Assembly (NCBI RefSeq): GCF_000315625.1
Contig: NW_005434639.1
Location: 219,005 to 283,004, forward strand
Direction of reading: 5' to 3'
DNA from: Guillardia theta CCMP2712
Lineage: Eukaryota > Cryptophyceae > Pyrenomonadales > Geminigeraceae
Length of the DNA: 64,000 nucleotides
Notes under the pieces: model-generated
What the model saw: only the letters and a program-made list of their open reading frames with translations
The model's database searches: none
Told to the model about the DNA's origin: nothing
Translations under genes and position numbers: made by a program
In this document: positions 10,701 to 22,809 of the stretch, piece by piece
How positions within the stretch are numbered: the stretch's first letter is position 1
Layout of the letters: every line of letters starts with the position of its first letter

Positions 10701-12900
10701 CCACATCTGGAAGGGGATGCTCGTCCAGCCATCCACTCATGTTGACGCTGCTCGTCGAGGAGGAGTTGGCCAGCCAGCCTTCCAAGTCCTCGGGGTCTGG
10801 GTAGCCTGACAGCCAGTCATCCAGGTCGAAGCTAACTTGAGCATCCAGCCATTGCGACAGGTCTCTGATCTGCACGCTGCTGCCGTTACCATCGGAGACG
10901 TAGGGGAATTGCTGCTGCTCCTTCAGCCAAGCGTCCACGTCGAACTCGTGATGCTCGTCCAGCCAGCTGCTCAGATCGAACTGTCCCGATTCGTTCCCCG
11001 CGGAGGAGTTTCCTCCAGTCTGCTGCAGCACTGAATGTCTCTGCATGCGAGCAAACTTGCGCTCGAGCTTCTTCCGGAGTGCGCGAGCTTCCAGGCTCTT
11101 CACACTCTCCCACAGAAGAATCTCCTCCATCGTGCTCAGCAGGGCCTGCGGGTCCGCCCGTTGAGCATGGTACCAGACCTCAGCATCCGGAAGATAATCC
11201 TTGTGCTCCTGCAGATAAGTCAGGAACCAATACCTTTCCATCGCGTTAAGTTTACCTGATACCACTGTTCCGCATCGACCCCGTAGTTCTTGTGTTCCTC
11301 GTACCACCTGCTCATACTAGGCGTGTAGTTCTTGTGCTCCTGGTAGTACTTCTCCGCGTCGACCCCGTAGTTCTTGTGCTCCTCGTACCACCTGCTCATA
11401 CTAGGCGTGTAGTTCTTGTGCTCCTGGTAGTACTTCTCCGCGTCGACTCCGTAGTTCTTGTGTTCCTCGTACCACCTGCTCATACTAGGCGTGTAGTTCT
11501 TGTGCTCCTGGTAGTACTTCTCCGCGTCGACCCCGTAGTTCTTGTGTTCCTCGTACCACCTGCTCATACTAGGCGTGTAGTTCTTGTGCTCCTGGTAGTA
11601 CTTCTCCGCGTCGACTCCGTAGTTCTTGTGTTCCTCGTACCACCTGCTCATACTAGGCGTGTAGTTCTTGTGCTCCTGGTAGTACTTCTCCGCGTCGACT
11701 CCGTAGTTCTTGTGTTCCTCGTACCACCTGCTCATACTAGGCGTGTAGTTCTATCATATGCAAGTAAGATGAACTTTCGGAAATGAGAGCAATATACCTT
11801 CCACTGTGAGTACCATTCTTCAGTGTCTAGGTACCGGGCAAGCTTGGGAAACGAGTGAAGCAGGACTCTCAACCTCCTTTCTTTCTCCTCCTTCGGCCAG
11901 GACCTAAGGATCTGAACGTTGCGGAACTGTGAAAGCCAGCATACCATGCCACATTTTCCACGTCTTCCCACCAAGGACGAAGCTACTTGGGCAAGGATTT
12001 CCAATCTGCCGTGGATTGCCTTGTCCTGCCTGCGAATGCCATGTTTTTCAAGCCAGTCTGACATATGAAAACCATCCTTGTTCTTGTGCTCTTCAAACCA
12101 GTCTTCAAAGTCGCTCCTCAACTTCGGATTCTCCATGACATGCTTGTACCAGTGCTCAGTGCTTAGAATGCTATGGTCCTGCAACCAGCCCTCGATGTCC
12201 TCGGGGTCCTTGTGAAGCTTCAACCAGCAACCTATCGACATTGACCACACGTCGGCGTTTCCTGAGCAGAGGTGACTGGAGTTGTTGTCTGATCCTGTGC
12301 TGTTTGATGAAGAGCCGTTGCCATCCAGACCCGATGTGTTCAGCCAGCACGGAGGCTCTCCACATGGTTCCAGGGTCAAGGCTCCGCAACAGGACGAGTT
12401 GGTCGAGTTGGTCGAGCTGCAGTCCAGCTCCATGCACTGATCACAGCCACTGGGGCAGCAGAAGTTCCCTTCGGCACTTGAAACTCCACCGAGATCCTCA
12501 CATGACGTGCTTTCATTCGTGGCATTGGTCTCTAACAGTTCAGAGAAAAGATTCAGAAGCGAGGGCTTCTGAATCGCGCGGCTCTTCGCGGCTAGTATGC
12601 CGTGGCTTCTTGGCATCTTCGACATTAAGTCCGAGACTGGAGAAGATTGTCCGTTCGCCGAGATCTGAGACATGTCAGCGATGGACTGCATAGACATGGA
12701 TATTACCATCAGGATCGCTATGAACGCACACGAACAGCCCAGAAGAACTCCAACTCTCCAGAGCCGAGTGCTCTTGGAGTTGTCTGCAGCAAAAACATGT
12801 TCAGTTCACTGCAGTCCCTGACTCAACCTCCCTGGCATCTCTTACCTGGCAAGATGGTTTCATCGGTTGGGAGGGATCCGTACTTGGTGGTCTCAGACAT
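7745..12900 (-). CDS. large type II membrane protein with Trp/Glu-His repeats and hexapeptide FG repeats
   Basis: Thirteen exons, all in phase: 12900-12846, 12783-11798, 11750-11256, 11208-9751, 9563-9506, 9468-9407, 9362-9255, 9205-9126, 8803-8668, 8449-8400, 8253-8142, 7955-7891 and 7814-7745. The product has 1244 residues. A short cytosolic start (MSETTKYGSLPTDET) is followed by one hydrophobic segment at about 25-48, giving a signal anchor. Next comes a Cys- and Asn-rich region with many N-x-S/T sites. Residues about 185-870 carry degenerate units of the form W-L/Y-x-E/D-H/Q with acidic spacers, including five exact copies of a 28-residue unit in exon 3. Residues about 999-1190 are made of six-residue units such as KFGDGN, SFGEGA and ELGNDN, the period expected of a left-handed beta helix. 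I know no family with this layout; an extracellular structural or surface role is inferred. An optional 60-nt in-frame intron may lie in exon 2 (about 11940-11999). Confidence 0.75.
8930..9075. repeat. GGA-type purine repeat in intron
   Basis: GGTG units pass into GGA/GGAGG units within the intron between exons 8 and 9 of the large repeat-protein gene. Confidence 0.85.
11271..11750 (-). repeat. 84-bp tandem repeat, coding
   Basis: Five complete 84-bp copies plus a partial one fill exon 3 of the large repeat-protein gene. Each encodes two 14-residue halves, the first with W-Y-E-E-H-K-N-Y and the second with Y-Y-Q-E-H-K-N-Y. Copies differ at only a few third positions (for example GACTCC against GACCCC), so they are recent or homogenised by gene conversion. 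The last copy shifts to QWYQ and runs into the next intron. Confidence 0.95.
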
Positions 12901-15273
12901 GCTTCTTGATACGAATGAATCTATCTCCAGTCACCCTGCCCAGTCCGGTCAGCAACCACGTGAACAGACGCGGCATAGTGTTCATTTCATTAACCAGCTT
13001 TCTGTTGATCATATTCTCTCTCATGCTCTAAATTCTCTCTCAACATCTAACCTCCCTTTCTCCTCAACTATTGCTCCATGTCTCCATCTTTCCCTCTCCT
13101 CTCTATCGTGTCCTTTCCCTTCAACTCACACCTCACTGTCTCTCTCTCCCACTCTCCCTCTCAAATTTCCCCTTTACCCGGCACCTTCCTTCTTCTCCAT
13201 CTCGCCCTCCATCCCTCTTCTCCATCTCACCTCCATCCTTCCTCTACTTCTCTCCTTGTATCTTTCCTCTCCTTCTCTCCCTGTCTTCCCCACCATCCCT
13301 CCCCTTCCTCTTCTGACGTCCCCTTACCTCTCACGTCCCCGCCATGGAGCCGATGACCCGGAAATAGACGTGGCCCACATCCCCTACGAATGACCCACCC
13401 ACCCCTAGACCAGCCCCTGCACCCCAGCCTGCACCCACACTGCCACCCCTACTGACACCCACCCCGCGCAGCCACACCCCAGCACCCCTATGTAGACACG
13501 GGCCAACCCCTATTTTTGATATTTACCTGGTACAAACTTCAGTTAACTCACTCCTACACCTCAATGCGGTGGGTTGTAGGCGCCATGGCGATTCATTTTA
13601 GGGGGTTCTGCATGCCATGGCAGAATATCACGAGAAGACTCCAATGAGAATGTTGACGGGTAAAGCAGTGAACCTCACCATGGACAAGCCGAAGGCGCGG
13701 AAGACCAAAACATACCAAGCATGCCAAAAACGAAGAAAGAAGACCAGGATCCACAAGTGGCAAGATGTGCCTGTGCACACATCTTGTGTGCATTTAATCA
13801 AAAGGGTGGCAAGGATTCTAGGCGGGTCTCACCCTCGAAGTGGAATGATGCTGTGGTTTTAAGTTCAAGCGGTTGGATTTCTTGCAATTTCGATGTCCTT
13901 CAACTTTGTCGTTCGAGTGTGAAGAAGGCATTCTTCATGCTTCAGCGACCCAACATCTGAAGTTGAGTCTTGCACATGTATCATCGTTTGAAGTGAAACA
14001 CAAAACAAAAGTCTCTGAAGATGTATCCAATTCTTTGCTTGATTTCTACCTACTCTTCCACCCATCCCCGTGTCATGCCATTTCAATCTTCATACTGGTA
14101 CAGCCGTGTACACAGGCCCTTCCGACGACAAAGGTATCACAACACTCTAACAGCGTCAACAAGAATACGATTTAGATCCCCAAAGAGTTCTGTAGAAGTA
14201 GATTCAGCTTCATTTCACAACAACCTTCGAATCATGCACTGTACCTGCGAATAATAACGACCAGGATTTCTTTCAAAAACGGTACCACCATGATATTGGA
14301 CTTGGAAGCGACATGTCATCGCCTGCACCAACACAATGATGAAATAGTTCTGATTGCTCCTGACTGTCAACATGCGAATGGCCCTCAGCTGATATCACAT
14401 GGATACATCAGAATGAGATCCAACTTTCAACCATGTGGTTGTATCCAAAAACATCAGATTGGTGTAGGCTCTCTGCTCTTTTGTGCAAAATGATGTCCGA
14501 TGTGCTCTATGAAACTTGACAAATAGTCTGAAAGGCAATCACCCTGTTGCATCGCCCTCAAAACCGAGATCCGATTCTCCTACCATAGTATGAAACAAGG
14601 GCCGCGCTTTCGCTTGCCGCATTCACCGTTCTCAAAGGAATCCAGTCAACTCTGCACTTACATCAGCTCTTATGTCATACATGTCAACACTGAAACGACT
14701 TCCTAACAACATGGTATGATCGCGTCAAAGGCATCTTCAACGTGCGCCCTGCATTTTCTCCTTCATTGACGCGCGGGTCAATTGTACAGCTACTGAAAAC
14801 GAGTCTTTTCGATCACGCTACTGCAACTCAGTTATATAAAGTCAATAAAGATTATAAATTGGCTAAGTCTTCCTGGTCGAAATAGAAAAAGGGAGCTGTT
14901 GAGGGAGGGACAGAGAGGAGGGGGGAGAGGAGGGGGGAGAGGAGGAGGGAGGGAGAGGAGGATGGGGAGAGAGGAAGGACGGAGAGGAGGGACGGAGACT
15001 CAGAGGATGAGTGGGTAAGGAAGGAGGGAGGGAGGGAGAGTAGGGAGGATGCCTAGGCAGCAGACCCAGACACAAATACACGCAGAGAGACAGGAACAAT
15101 CACAGCAATTAGGTAGCGGCACAGCAGCAGTGAAAGAGAATGATAGAGAATCAAAGATAAATTGAAATCACAGAAAGACGGAGACGAGCAACAGGGAAGA
15201 GGATCTGTTTCAACAGCGGATAACTTTTCAACTACAGGCCTGTATCTGCCATTGAGTGCGCTGTTCGTTCAGA
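12901..15273. other. spacer, no gene recognised
   Basis: About 13020-13330 is pyrimidine-rich (TCTCCC types). About 13370-13510 has C-rich runs that are the reverse complement of the G-rich motif (GGGTGGGTCA) seen at 18.0 and 58.0 kb. From 13600 to 14500 several short plus-strand frames of 66-100 codons follow one another with Lys/Arg-rich translations, but I could not link them by splicing or match them to anything. 14890-15050 is a GGA/GAGG repeat just before the next gene. Confidence 0.45.
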
Positions 15274-17487
15274 ATGACAGGGGCTTCTGACAAACCAAGT
15301 CACATACAGATGCTCATCTTCTTCTCCCTCTTCTTGACAGCATCATGTACTACCTTCGAAGATGCTATCCTAGACGACATGCTGGGAAGCAGCAGCCCTC
15401 TCTGCACTGGTTCGGGCTTAGGGTCGACGAGTTTCAACTACAAGTTCACCTCTTCCGAGAACACTTCGCGTTGGGCTTCGATGAACAGCAAGTATGAGAA
15501 GGACGTTTTCTTGGCAGAGATGAGTCACGACGATGAGAATCCAAACAGATCCTGGAGGCTTCGGTTTGGAAAGGGAGGAAACATATACAGCTTCGTCGGA
15601 GCATACGGCGAGTCTGTGCCACCGCAATACCACAATCTTGCCCCGTGGAACGATGAGGTATGGCAGGCAGTCGCGGTAAGCTTGAACTACAACCAGCCGC
15701 AAACTCCATACTACATTCATCAGGCAGGAGATTACCTCAAAGACAACTTGGAGACGCCATTCACCTCCCCCACCCTGGCAAAGTCTTGCAAGGACAATCA
15801 GTGCAGCTTCTTGTCCTGGGGGCAACAGGCTCACATTCCCACCTCATGGCGCAGCTCTGCTTTCTACTACACCCGATACAAAGACTGCGGAGAAGGAGTC
15901 CTAGAAGTTGAATGGTCGATTCACAATGTGGCAAGTCTACCAGAAGGGCACAACTTCCAGTACTACAATGTTCCTTGGGGAGGAGTTAGGACATCAGCCT
16001 TGACGAAGATGCTAATAAGCAGCAAGGACGCTGGGGGGTACACAGGCTTCCAAACTACTCCTCCTTACTCTGACACAACTCAGACCATCCGAAACCTGGA
16101 TGTGACCCTCGGGTACACGACGTTCACGCAGAAGCAGGTCAAGGAGCTAGAGTCAAACTTTACAATGCCATGCGGCAACGCCGCTGGCAGTGAGGTGCCG
16201 TGCCCACAAACTGGAGCGGAGGACCAGACTTTGCGGTTGGTTAAGAGCGCAAGCTGCACGCTGATGGAAGCTGAGGCCCAGAGGCAACTTGGCCTCCCTC
16301 TGACCTCATGTCCCATTGAAAGTACCGTGACGATCTCGACTGGTTGCGAATATCACAAAGGCTGCTCTCTCGTCTTCACAAACCCCAGCAACGGTTTCTC
16401 CATGCCTGTCCAAGGCGTTTCCAGCTGGGCATGGAAGGGGACGAAGATCCTCTTTTGGACGCAAGTACCGCTGGACGAAGTCAACGCCAACTGGGCAACA
16501 GGTGAGAGCCTCGTCGTCAGCTACTCTCCAGCAGAGGACCCGAAGAAGAACTTGGCGCTGACCTTGGTACATGGGGTTGGATCTGAGCATGGGCAATCAT
16601 GGACTCTCAACAGACCCAAAGCCAGGTTGCGGTATGGAGCAACCAACGTCGCGCGAGACTACACTGTTTTCACTGTCGAAGCTTTCTCTGTGATCAGGCC
16701 AGGGCAAACTTACGCTTTCAGGCAGTACTTCATCTCAGATGCGTTCGAAGGGATGCAGGGGAAAGCCTCGCGCTGGGTCAACCAGACTTCACAGAGGTTT
16801 TACAGCGCTGGAACGAGAGCAGGTCGTGATATCTTCCTCTGCTCCTGCGACAATCGCACGTTCGGGGCGACGTTGCAGGAGTGCGACAATGAGAAATCCG
16901 TCAAAGTGTGTGCGGGGAGCTCAACGCCGGGAACAGGAAGAAAGCCCTTGTTTGCTATTCAGTGCGGCGACATCTCCTACGTTGGCAGTGATCCCTACTC
17001 CCTCGCGCCATGGGCCGAGAACAGCTCTGGATACTGGAAGCCTTACATCTGTGCTTCCAGGCCCGGGCTGCGCCCCACGTGGCGGCTGCTTGGGTACTTT
17101 GCAGAGGGGGCTTGTGCTGTGCTGTCATCAGCTCGATTCGGGTCAGAGAAATGTCCTAGCGAGCTGCCGTGGGCACAGTCGGGCCCCTACGACATCTCAG
17201 TGTGCTACGAGACGTGGAGCTGGGCCAGTCTTGTTCCTGCCGTGAAGGATGGGCAGGCAACAACAGGCGGGTTGGGGGAGCTGATGGTGCCCGGGTGGTA
17301 TGAGGTCTGGCTTTGCATGAGAGATCATGTCTGTCCGATGGCAGCGGGGAGAACGGCAGGGCCAGCAACGATGTGTTTCGTGTTCGACGAGAGGGAGAAG
17401 CTGTTCGTCCCATGGTACACCCGAACCTTGTACATAACATCGAAACTGACACACGTTGCTGTCGCAGGGACCTTGCAGAAACTTTGA
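15274..17487 (+). CDS. intronless secreted protein, unknown family
   Basis: One uninterrupted frame of 737 residues from the ATG at 15274; the frame upstream has only a GTG, so this is the first ATG. The segment MLIFFSLFLTASC (Met codon at 15310) is a signal peptide, so either this or the upstream Met could start it. The mature part is rich in Cys, Trp, Tyr and Asn with several N-x-S/T sites, for example LAPWNDEVWQAVAVSLNY and SYVGSDPYSLAPWAENSSG. The repeated LAPW stretches near both ends suggest a duplicated domain. No membrane segment follows, so secretion or a cell-surface place is likely. I do not recognise the family. It is odd as the only long single-exon gene here, which could point to a retrocopy or transfer. 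Confidence 0.75.
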   Translation: MTGASDKPSHIQMLIFFSLFLTASCTTFEDAILDDMLGSSSPLCTGSGLGSTSFNYKFTSSENTSRWASMNSKYEKDVFLAEMSHDDENPNRSWRLRFGKGGNIYSFVGAYGESVPPQYHNLAPWNDEVWQAVAVSLNYNQPQTPYYIHQAGDYLKDNLETPFTSPTLAKSCKDNQCSFLSWGQQAHIPTSWRSSAFYYTRYKDCGEGVLEVEWSIHNVASLPEGHNFQYYNVPWGGVRTSALTKMLISSKDAGGYTGFQTTPPYSDTTQTIRNLDVTLGYTTFTQKQVKELESNFTMPCGNAAGSEVPCPQTGAEDQTLRLVKSASCTLMEAEAQRQLGLPLTSCPIESTVTISTGCEYHKGCSLVFTNPSNGFSMPVQGVSSWAWKGTKILFWTQVPLDEVNANWATGESLVVSYSPAEDPKKNLALTLVHGVGSEHGQSWTLNRPKARLRYGATNVARDYTVFTVEAFSVIRPGQTYAFRQYFISDAFEGMQGKASRWVNQTSQRFYSAGTRAGRDIFLCSCDNRTFGATLQECDNEKSVKVCAGSSTPGTGRKPLFAIQCGDISYVGSDPYSLAPWAENSSGYWKPYICASRPGLRPTWRLLGYFAEGACAVLSSARFGSEKCPSELPWAQSGPYDISVCYETWSWASLVPAVKDGQATTGGLGELMVPGWYEVWLCMRDHVCPMAAGRTAGPATMCFVFDEREKLFVPWYTRTLYITSKLTHVAVAGTLQKL

Positions 17488-17969
17488 TGATCAAAGGTGC
17501 GAGCGCTTGATAACGGGGAAAGTGAGAAGGAGATGAAGATTGAATGTGGCGATGAAGCCGGGGATTCACCCCAACTTGGCAAACTAGCAGCAAGCCGAGG
17601 CTGCACTTCTCGTACCGTGCTTGACCAGAAATAGAAACTAACGACGCTAAGATGCTGTGTAGAATAACCTTTGTATTTGATTTGCTAGTGAACACTATTT
17701 TTTTCATGTTAGGGACCCGACTAAGGAACTTCGGAAGTTGTTCTTTCCGACGGTTCAACGTTCGGTCTGACCATCCCCAGTGAAAGAAGAACCCCAGAAA
17801 AGAAATCCAGCAAAGTCATATAGACCACTGCATGTACTGACTTCATCTTGCTGTCACGTTCTGCCGTATCATCAGTCATGTCCAACAGTTGTTAGAGTGA
17901 TGACTAGTGCCCGTGTCAAGTCATTCCGAGGCGGGCCGATATCTCTTTTTAAAACGCGTGTTTTAGGCT

Positions 17970-18350
17970 AAGTTTAGGTACACCTGGAGGGGGTGGTATT
18001 GCTGGTCGTCTCGAGGGTAGGGGTAGTCGAAGATTGAGGTCCAGGGGTGGGTCAAATGAAGTATGTAGAAGATAGCGAGACCCAGTAAGAGGGGATGGGT
18101 AGGGTGGTCGGAGGGTAAGCTGGTAACGTAGATGACTTCTGGGGTGGGTGGTAGATGCTGTGCTTGTGGGGTGCGGTAGGAATTGGGGTGGGTGGTCCAA
18201 ATCTGGTTCGTAGCCCAAACATCCTGAAGGGGGTACAAATTCCCCCGGGGGGGTAGGGTAATTGACCACTCTGGGTGGGTCATTATCATATGTGCATTGG
18301 GGGGGAAAGGGGGGTAGGGTAATAAGGATACTCTGGAGAGGAGCACCCTC
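17970..18350. repeat. G-rich dispersed repeat block (GGGGTGGGTCA type)
   Basis: Units such as GTAGGGGTAGTCGAAG and CCAGGGGTGGGTCA recur here and elsewhere: 2635, 53241, 53288, 58087 and, as reverse complement, about 13390-13410. The block is followed by a hairpin. Confidence 0.6.
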
Positions 18351-18390
18351 ACCACCCACCCACATAAACAACTTTGGGTGCTTTTCTATT

Positions 18391-18437
18391 ACCAAAGGAC
18401 CCTAGGCAGCGACTAGTTTTCCTAGGGTCCTTTGGGT
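18391..18437. repeat. 16-bp inverted repeat with 14-nt loop
   Basis: Arm ACCAAAGGACCCTAGG at 18391-18406 is matched by its near-perfect reverse complement at 18421-18437. It could be the end of a small transposon or a stem-loop RNA; the sequence alone does not decide. Confidence 0.75.
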
Positions 18438-19028
18438 ATCCCCTACATCTACAAAAATGCTTTTTATTAAGTCCCTGTGTTCCCTACCATGGCGAGATTA
18501 CCATATGTTAGCGCCTTCCCTGCAGCGATCCCCGATGCTGACACTCTCCTTCCCCTCTATACTCGACCTCATCCTTCATCTTAACAAGCTACATGCACAT
18601 CGGCAGCCATAGCCTCAGTTAGAAGACTGCACGATCGCATTTGAGAACATTTGTTACAATAGCTTCACAAGTTTCACTGGTTTCATGTACACAACACCCA
18701 CAAGGCCTCAGACTCGTTTGAAGCTAATGTCTTGAGCTGATTTCAGATATTAATCACAGTTAGATATGCTCGAAGAATAATTGATCTGGCACAGTGACAT
18801 TGTAGGCAGGTTGCTGGAATCTTTATGAAATCGGGGGGTAGGAGCTGCAACACATTTTAGAGCATGGGTTCCTCTCCTTCTACGTTGCTGGTGTTGGAAG
18901 GACCCAATGGAACGCGACAGATACACACGGGCAATCAAACCTTTCTTGTCACTCGGATGATCAGCCCTTCCGACTCCAGGTCAGAGAAGGACATGCACGC
19001 GATACGTCGCTGATCCTATGGCAGGGAG

Positions 19029-20293
<1,265 letters not shown>

Positions 20294-20514
20294 CTCGTTT
20301 CGACCAGACTTGTATTATATCATGATTGGCACGCCTGTCAAACAGAAGCACTGTGTATGTAACTGGACACAGAATCGGATGTTGGGCTTTTCCTGGGATT
20401 GTGCAGATATTCATTCAACCATATGATATTCTTCCTTGCGCTTATTAGTTACAAGTTTCCCTCAGTCAGGCAGTCTAGCTGTTAGGCATCCTCAAGTCTG
20501 CCAGAAAACAAACA

Positions 20515-21872
20515 TCAATGTAATGAACCAATAGTTGAACCGACAAAGCTGGCACACACGAGCAACCACAGCAAGGAGATTGACTTGTCATGATGGTTGT
20601 GGATACCGTAGTCGACGAAGTCCACCAGCCGGTCGTTGTCGTACATTGCGTCCTCCAATGCCTTTGTCCCACTGAGCCCGATGTCGTTTGATGCTGTGAT
20701 CAAACACCGCATCGACGAGCTAGGATGGCGTCAGATTCCGCCAGGGACCAGGAGGAAGGAGGACGAGGACTAGGAAGTGGGAAAGAGGAGGAGAAGATGA
20801 GGAAGCGGGCAGGAGGAGGAGGAGGAGGAGGAGGAGGAGACAAGCAGGAGTGACCTCTTCCGTGATGCACGTGCAAGGCAGATGGCTCCTTCGTCGCGGA
20901 TGTAGTTGGCTCTGCAACAGGAGGTCAGTGGACGTCAGACCGGCACATCCGTTTCCGCACTTGAGGTTGACGACTGCGATGACGAAGTTGTTCTCTATGG
21001 CTTCAGCGATGCTTCTAGCCCCCTGGTCGGAGATGCCGCATGCTGGATGGAGACTCAGGTCCTCTGCTGCAACGGCTCGTTCTCACCGTGCGCGTCGAGG
21101 TAGGTCAGGGTGCTGTTGAGCTTGAGGGCCGTCGCGATCTCTGCGATGCCTTCGTCTCTGATGTCGTTGGTACTGTAGCAATCAATATCAGGTCTTGCAA
21201 GGAAGAGGTCGAGGTCGAGGAGGAGGAGGAGGAGGAGGAGGAGGAGGAGGAGGAGGAGGAGGAGGAACATAATGAGGAGGGGGGTGGGGAGGAGGAGGAA
21301 CACAAGGATGAGGAGGAGGAGGAAGAGTCGGTGATAAGGGGAGGGGTAAAGTCTGTCCTCAGGGAAGGTTTCTATCGACTCAAGAGGAGGAGGGAGGAGA
21401 GGCAAGCTACAACCTGATATCAAGGTACATCAACTTGGTGTTGGACTGCCAAACTTGTTGAGCATTGCTGTGCGCTCGCAAACAATCATCACCGTCAGAG
21501 CTCGTCCTATCTGAGTTGCTCCCAACTTGCTGATGTTGTTGCAGCTCAAGTCAAGTCCCTCAAGGCTAAGACCACGATCACTTCTCCTCCTTCTCCACCT
21601 CCACTCCTCTCTCACTTCTTGCATGTCCCAGTCTTTAACAAGCTCCCAAGCTCCCCAGCTCCTTCATCTCCGACCTGCTTGAACGCCAGCCGGAGGATTT
21701 TGCAGTCTCCTCGACTCTCTATCAACTCCTTGAACGCGTTCTGAACAGCAGTCAGCCCTTGCAGCGTCGGGCACTTGCTGACCGTGTATCTAGGAACTAG
21801 CCCGCCTGGGTTCGAGCTCGACAGCGCTCTGACATCTTCAACAGCAGAAGCGTCAAGATGAAGGAGCAACAT
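20515..21872 (-). CDS. leucine-rich repeat (RI-like) protein with C-terminal membrane tail
   Basis: Seven exons: 21872-21616, 21565-21493, 21445-21414, 21172-21087, 21042-20961, 20911-20871 and 20693-20515, giving 249 residues. Five to six ribonuclease-inhibitor-type LRR units are visible: LEGLDLSCNNISKLGATQIG, TNDIRDEGIAEIATAL, ISDQGARSIAEAI, NYIRDEGAICLA and NDIGLSGTKALEDAM. The ending SISLLWLLVCASFVGSTIG is hydrophobic and fits a tail anchor, so the LRR would face the cytosol. Function is protein binding by inference. The exon 6 to 7 junction (20871/20693) is the weakest; a donor at 20854 is also possible. A small upstream exon near 22095-22030 (MGSEMPETALEYLGRSLR) ends in a good donor and might belong to this gene. 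Confidence 0.65.
21212..21266. repeat. (GGA)n in LRR-gene intron
   Basis: About 17 GGA units on the plus strand within the intron between exons 3 and 4 of the LRR gene. Confidence 0.9.
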
Positions 21873-22809
21873 CAAGACACGGGAAAGCTAACAACGACGT
21901 GGCAAGATCATAACAGCATGCACATGGGAAGAAGACACATGAACAAAGTTTGAGCAGCACCATCAAACCCGAGACAGTCAGACGTCACAGCCATGGAACA
22001 CCAAGTCGAGCATGCGCATGCCAATGTCCCACCCTCAGGGATCGTCCCAGGTACTCTAACGCCGTCTCCGGCATCTCCGAACCCATCGAGCTGGTCCTCC
22101 TGAAGGCAACCAGTCATTCCTCCTCCTCCTCCTCCTCCTCCTCCTCCCCTCCCTCTTCCTCTCCCTCTCCCTCTCCCTCTCCCTCTCCCTCTCCCTCTCC
22201 CTCTCCCTCTCCCCCTCCCTCTCCCTCTCCCTCTCCCCGTCTCCCTCGTCCTCCCCCCGCCCCCCTCCCGGTAATCATACTTGACTCTCTGTCTTCTGCG
22301 AAGCAAGAGCATCAGTGGGATGTAACAACGTGTCTGTCAGACACTACTACCTTCTCGTCTCCCACCGCCAGCGGAACTTCCTTGAGGTCCTACATAGCGG
22401 CGACTCAGTACTGCCTCCTCCCTGCCACCCGTCCCTGTCTCACCCGTATGGTCGGTCGTTTCTTCACCCCCTCTGCCATCTTCTTCCTCCTCCTGCTTCT
22501 GCTCCCCTTGCTTGTCTCCCCTCCCCTCCCCTTTGCTCCTCCTGCCCCCTTCCGAAAGTTCCGCGCGAAATTTTAAAAAACCCGGATGAGTCCCGTCTGC
22601 CCCCTCCCCTGCTAATGCCTCCTCCCCGACCGGCCGCTCCTCTCCCGGGCATGTCGCGCGCCCTACTGCCTTCCCATGTCCCTGCCATGATATCCTCCCT
22701 CCTCCTCCCTCTCCTCCTCCCTCTCCTCCTCCGTCCCTCACTGTCTCCTTCCGTCCCTTCCTCCTCCTCTTCGTCTTCCTCCCCTCATTGCTGGTGATGT
22801 TTCTTTTTT
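21873..22809. other. spacer with CTC/CTCCCT repeats
   Basis: 22120-22245 holds (CTC)n and then (CTCCCT)n. Much of 22460-22790 is pyrimidine-rich. One possible small minus-strand exon near 22030-22095 is mentioned under the LRR gene. No other gene is seen. Confidence 0.5.

Larger units (their letters stand above)
17488..19028. other. spacer with G-rich repeat block
   Basis: No exon chain found. It contains the G-rich block at 17970-18350 and the inverted repeat at 18391-18437, annotated separately. 18440-19020 shows nothing I can name. Confidence 0.5.

Noticed and set aside
11271-11750. Regular repeats that could suggest a CRISPR array
   Set aside because: Units are 84 bp without spacers, lie in frame in an exon and encode protein; the genome is eukaryotic.
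13617-14500. Series of short plus-strand frames as a transposase relic
   Set aside because: No catalytic motif, terminal repeat or joining splice sites could be found.
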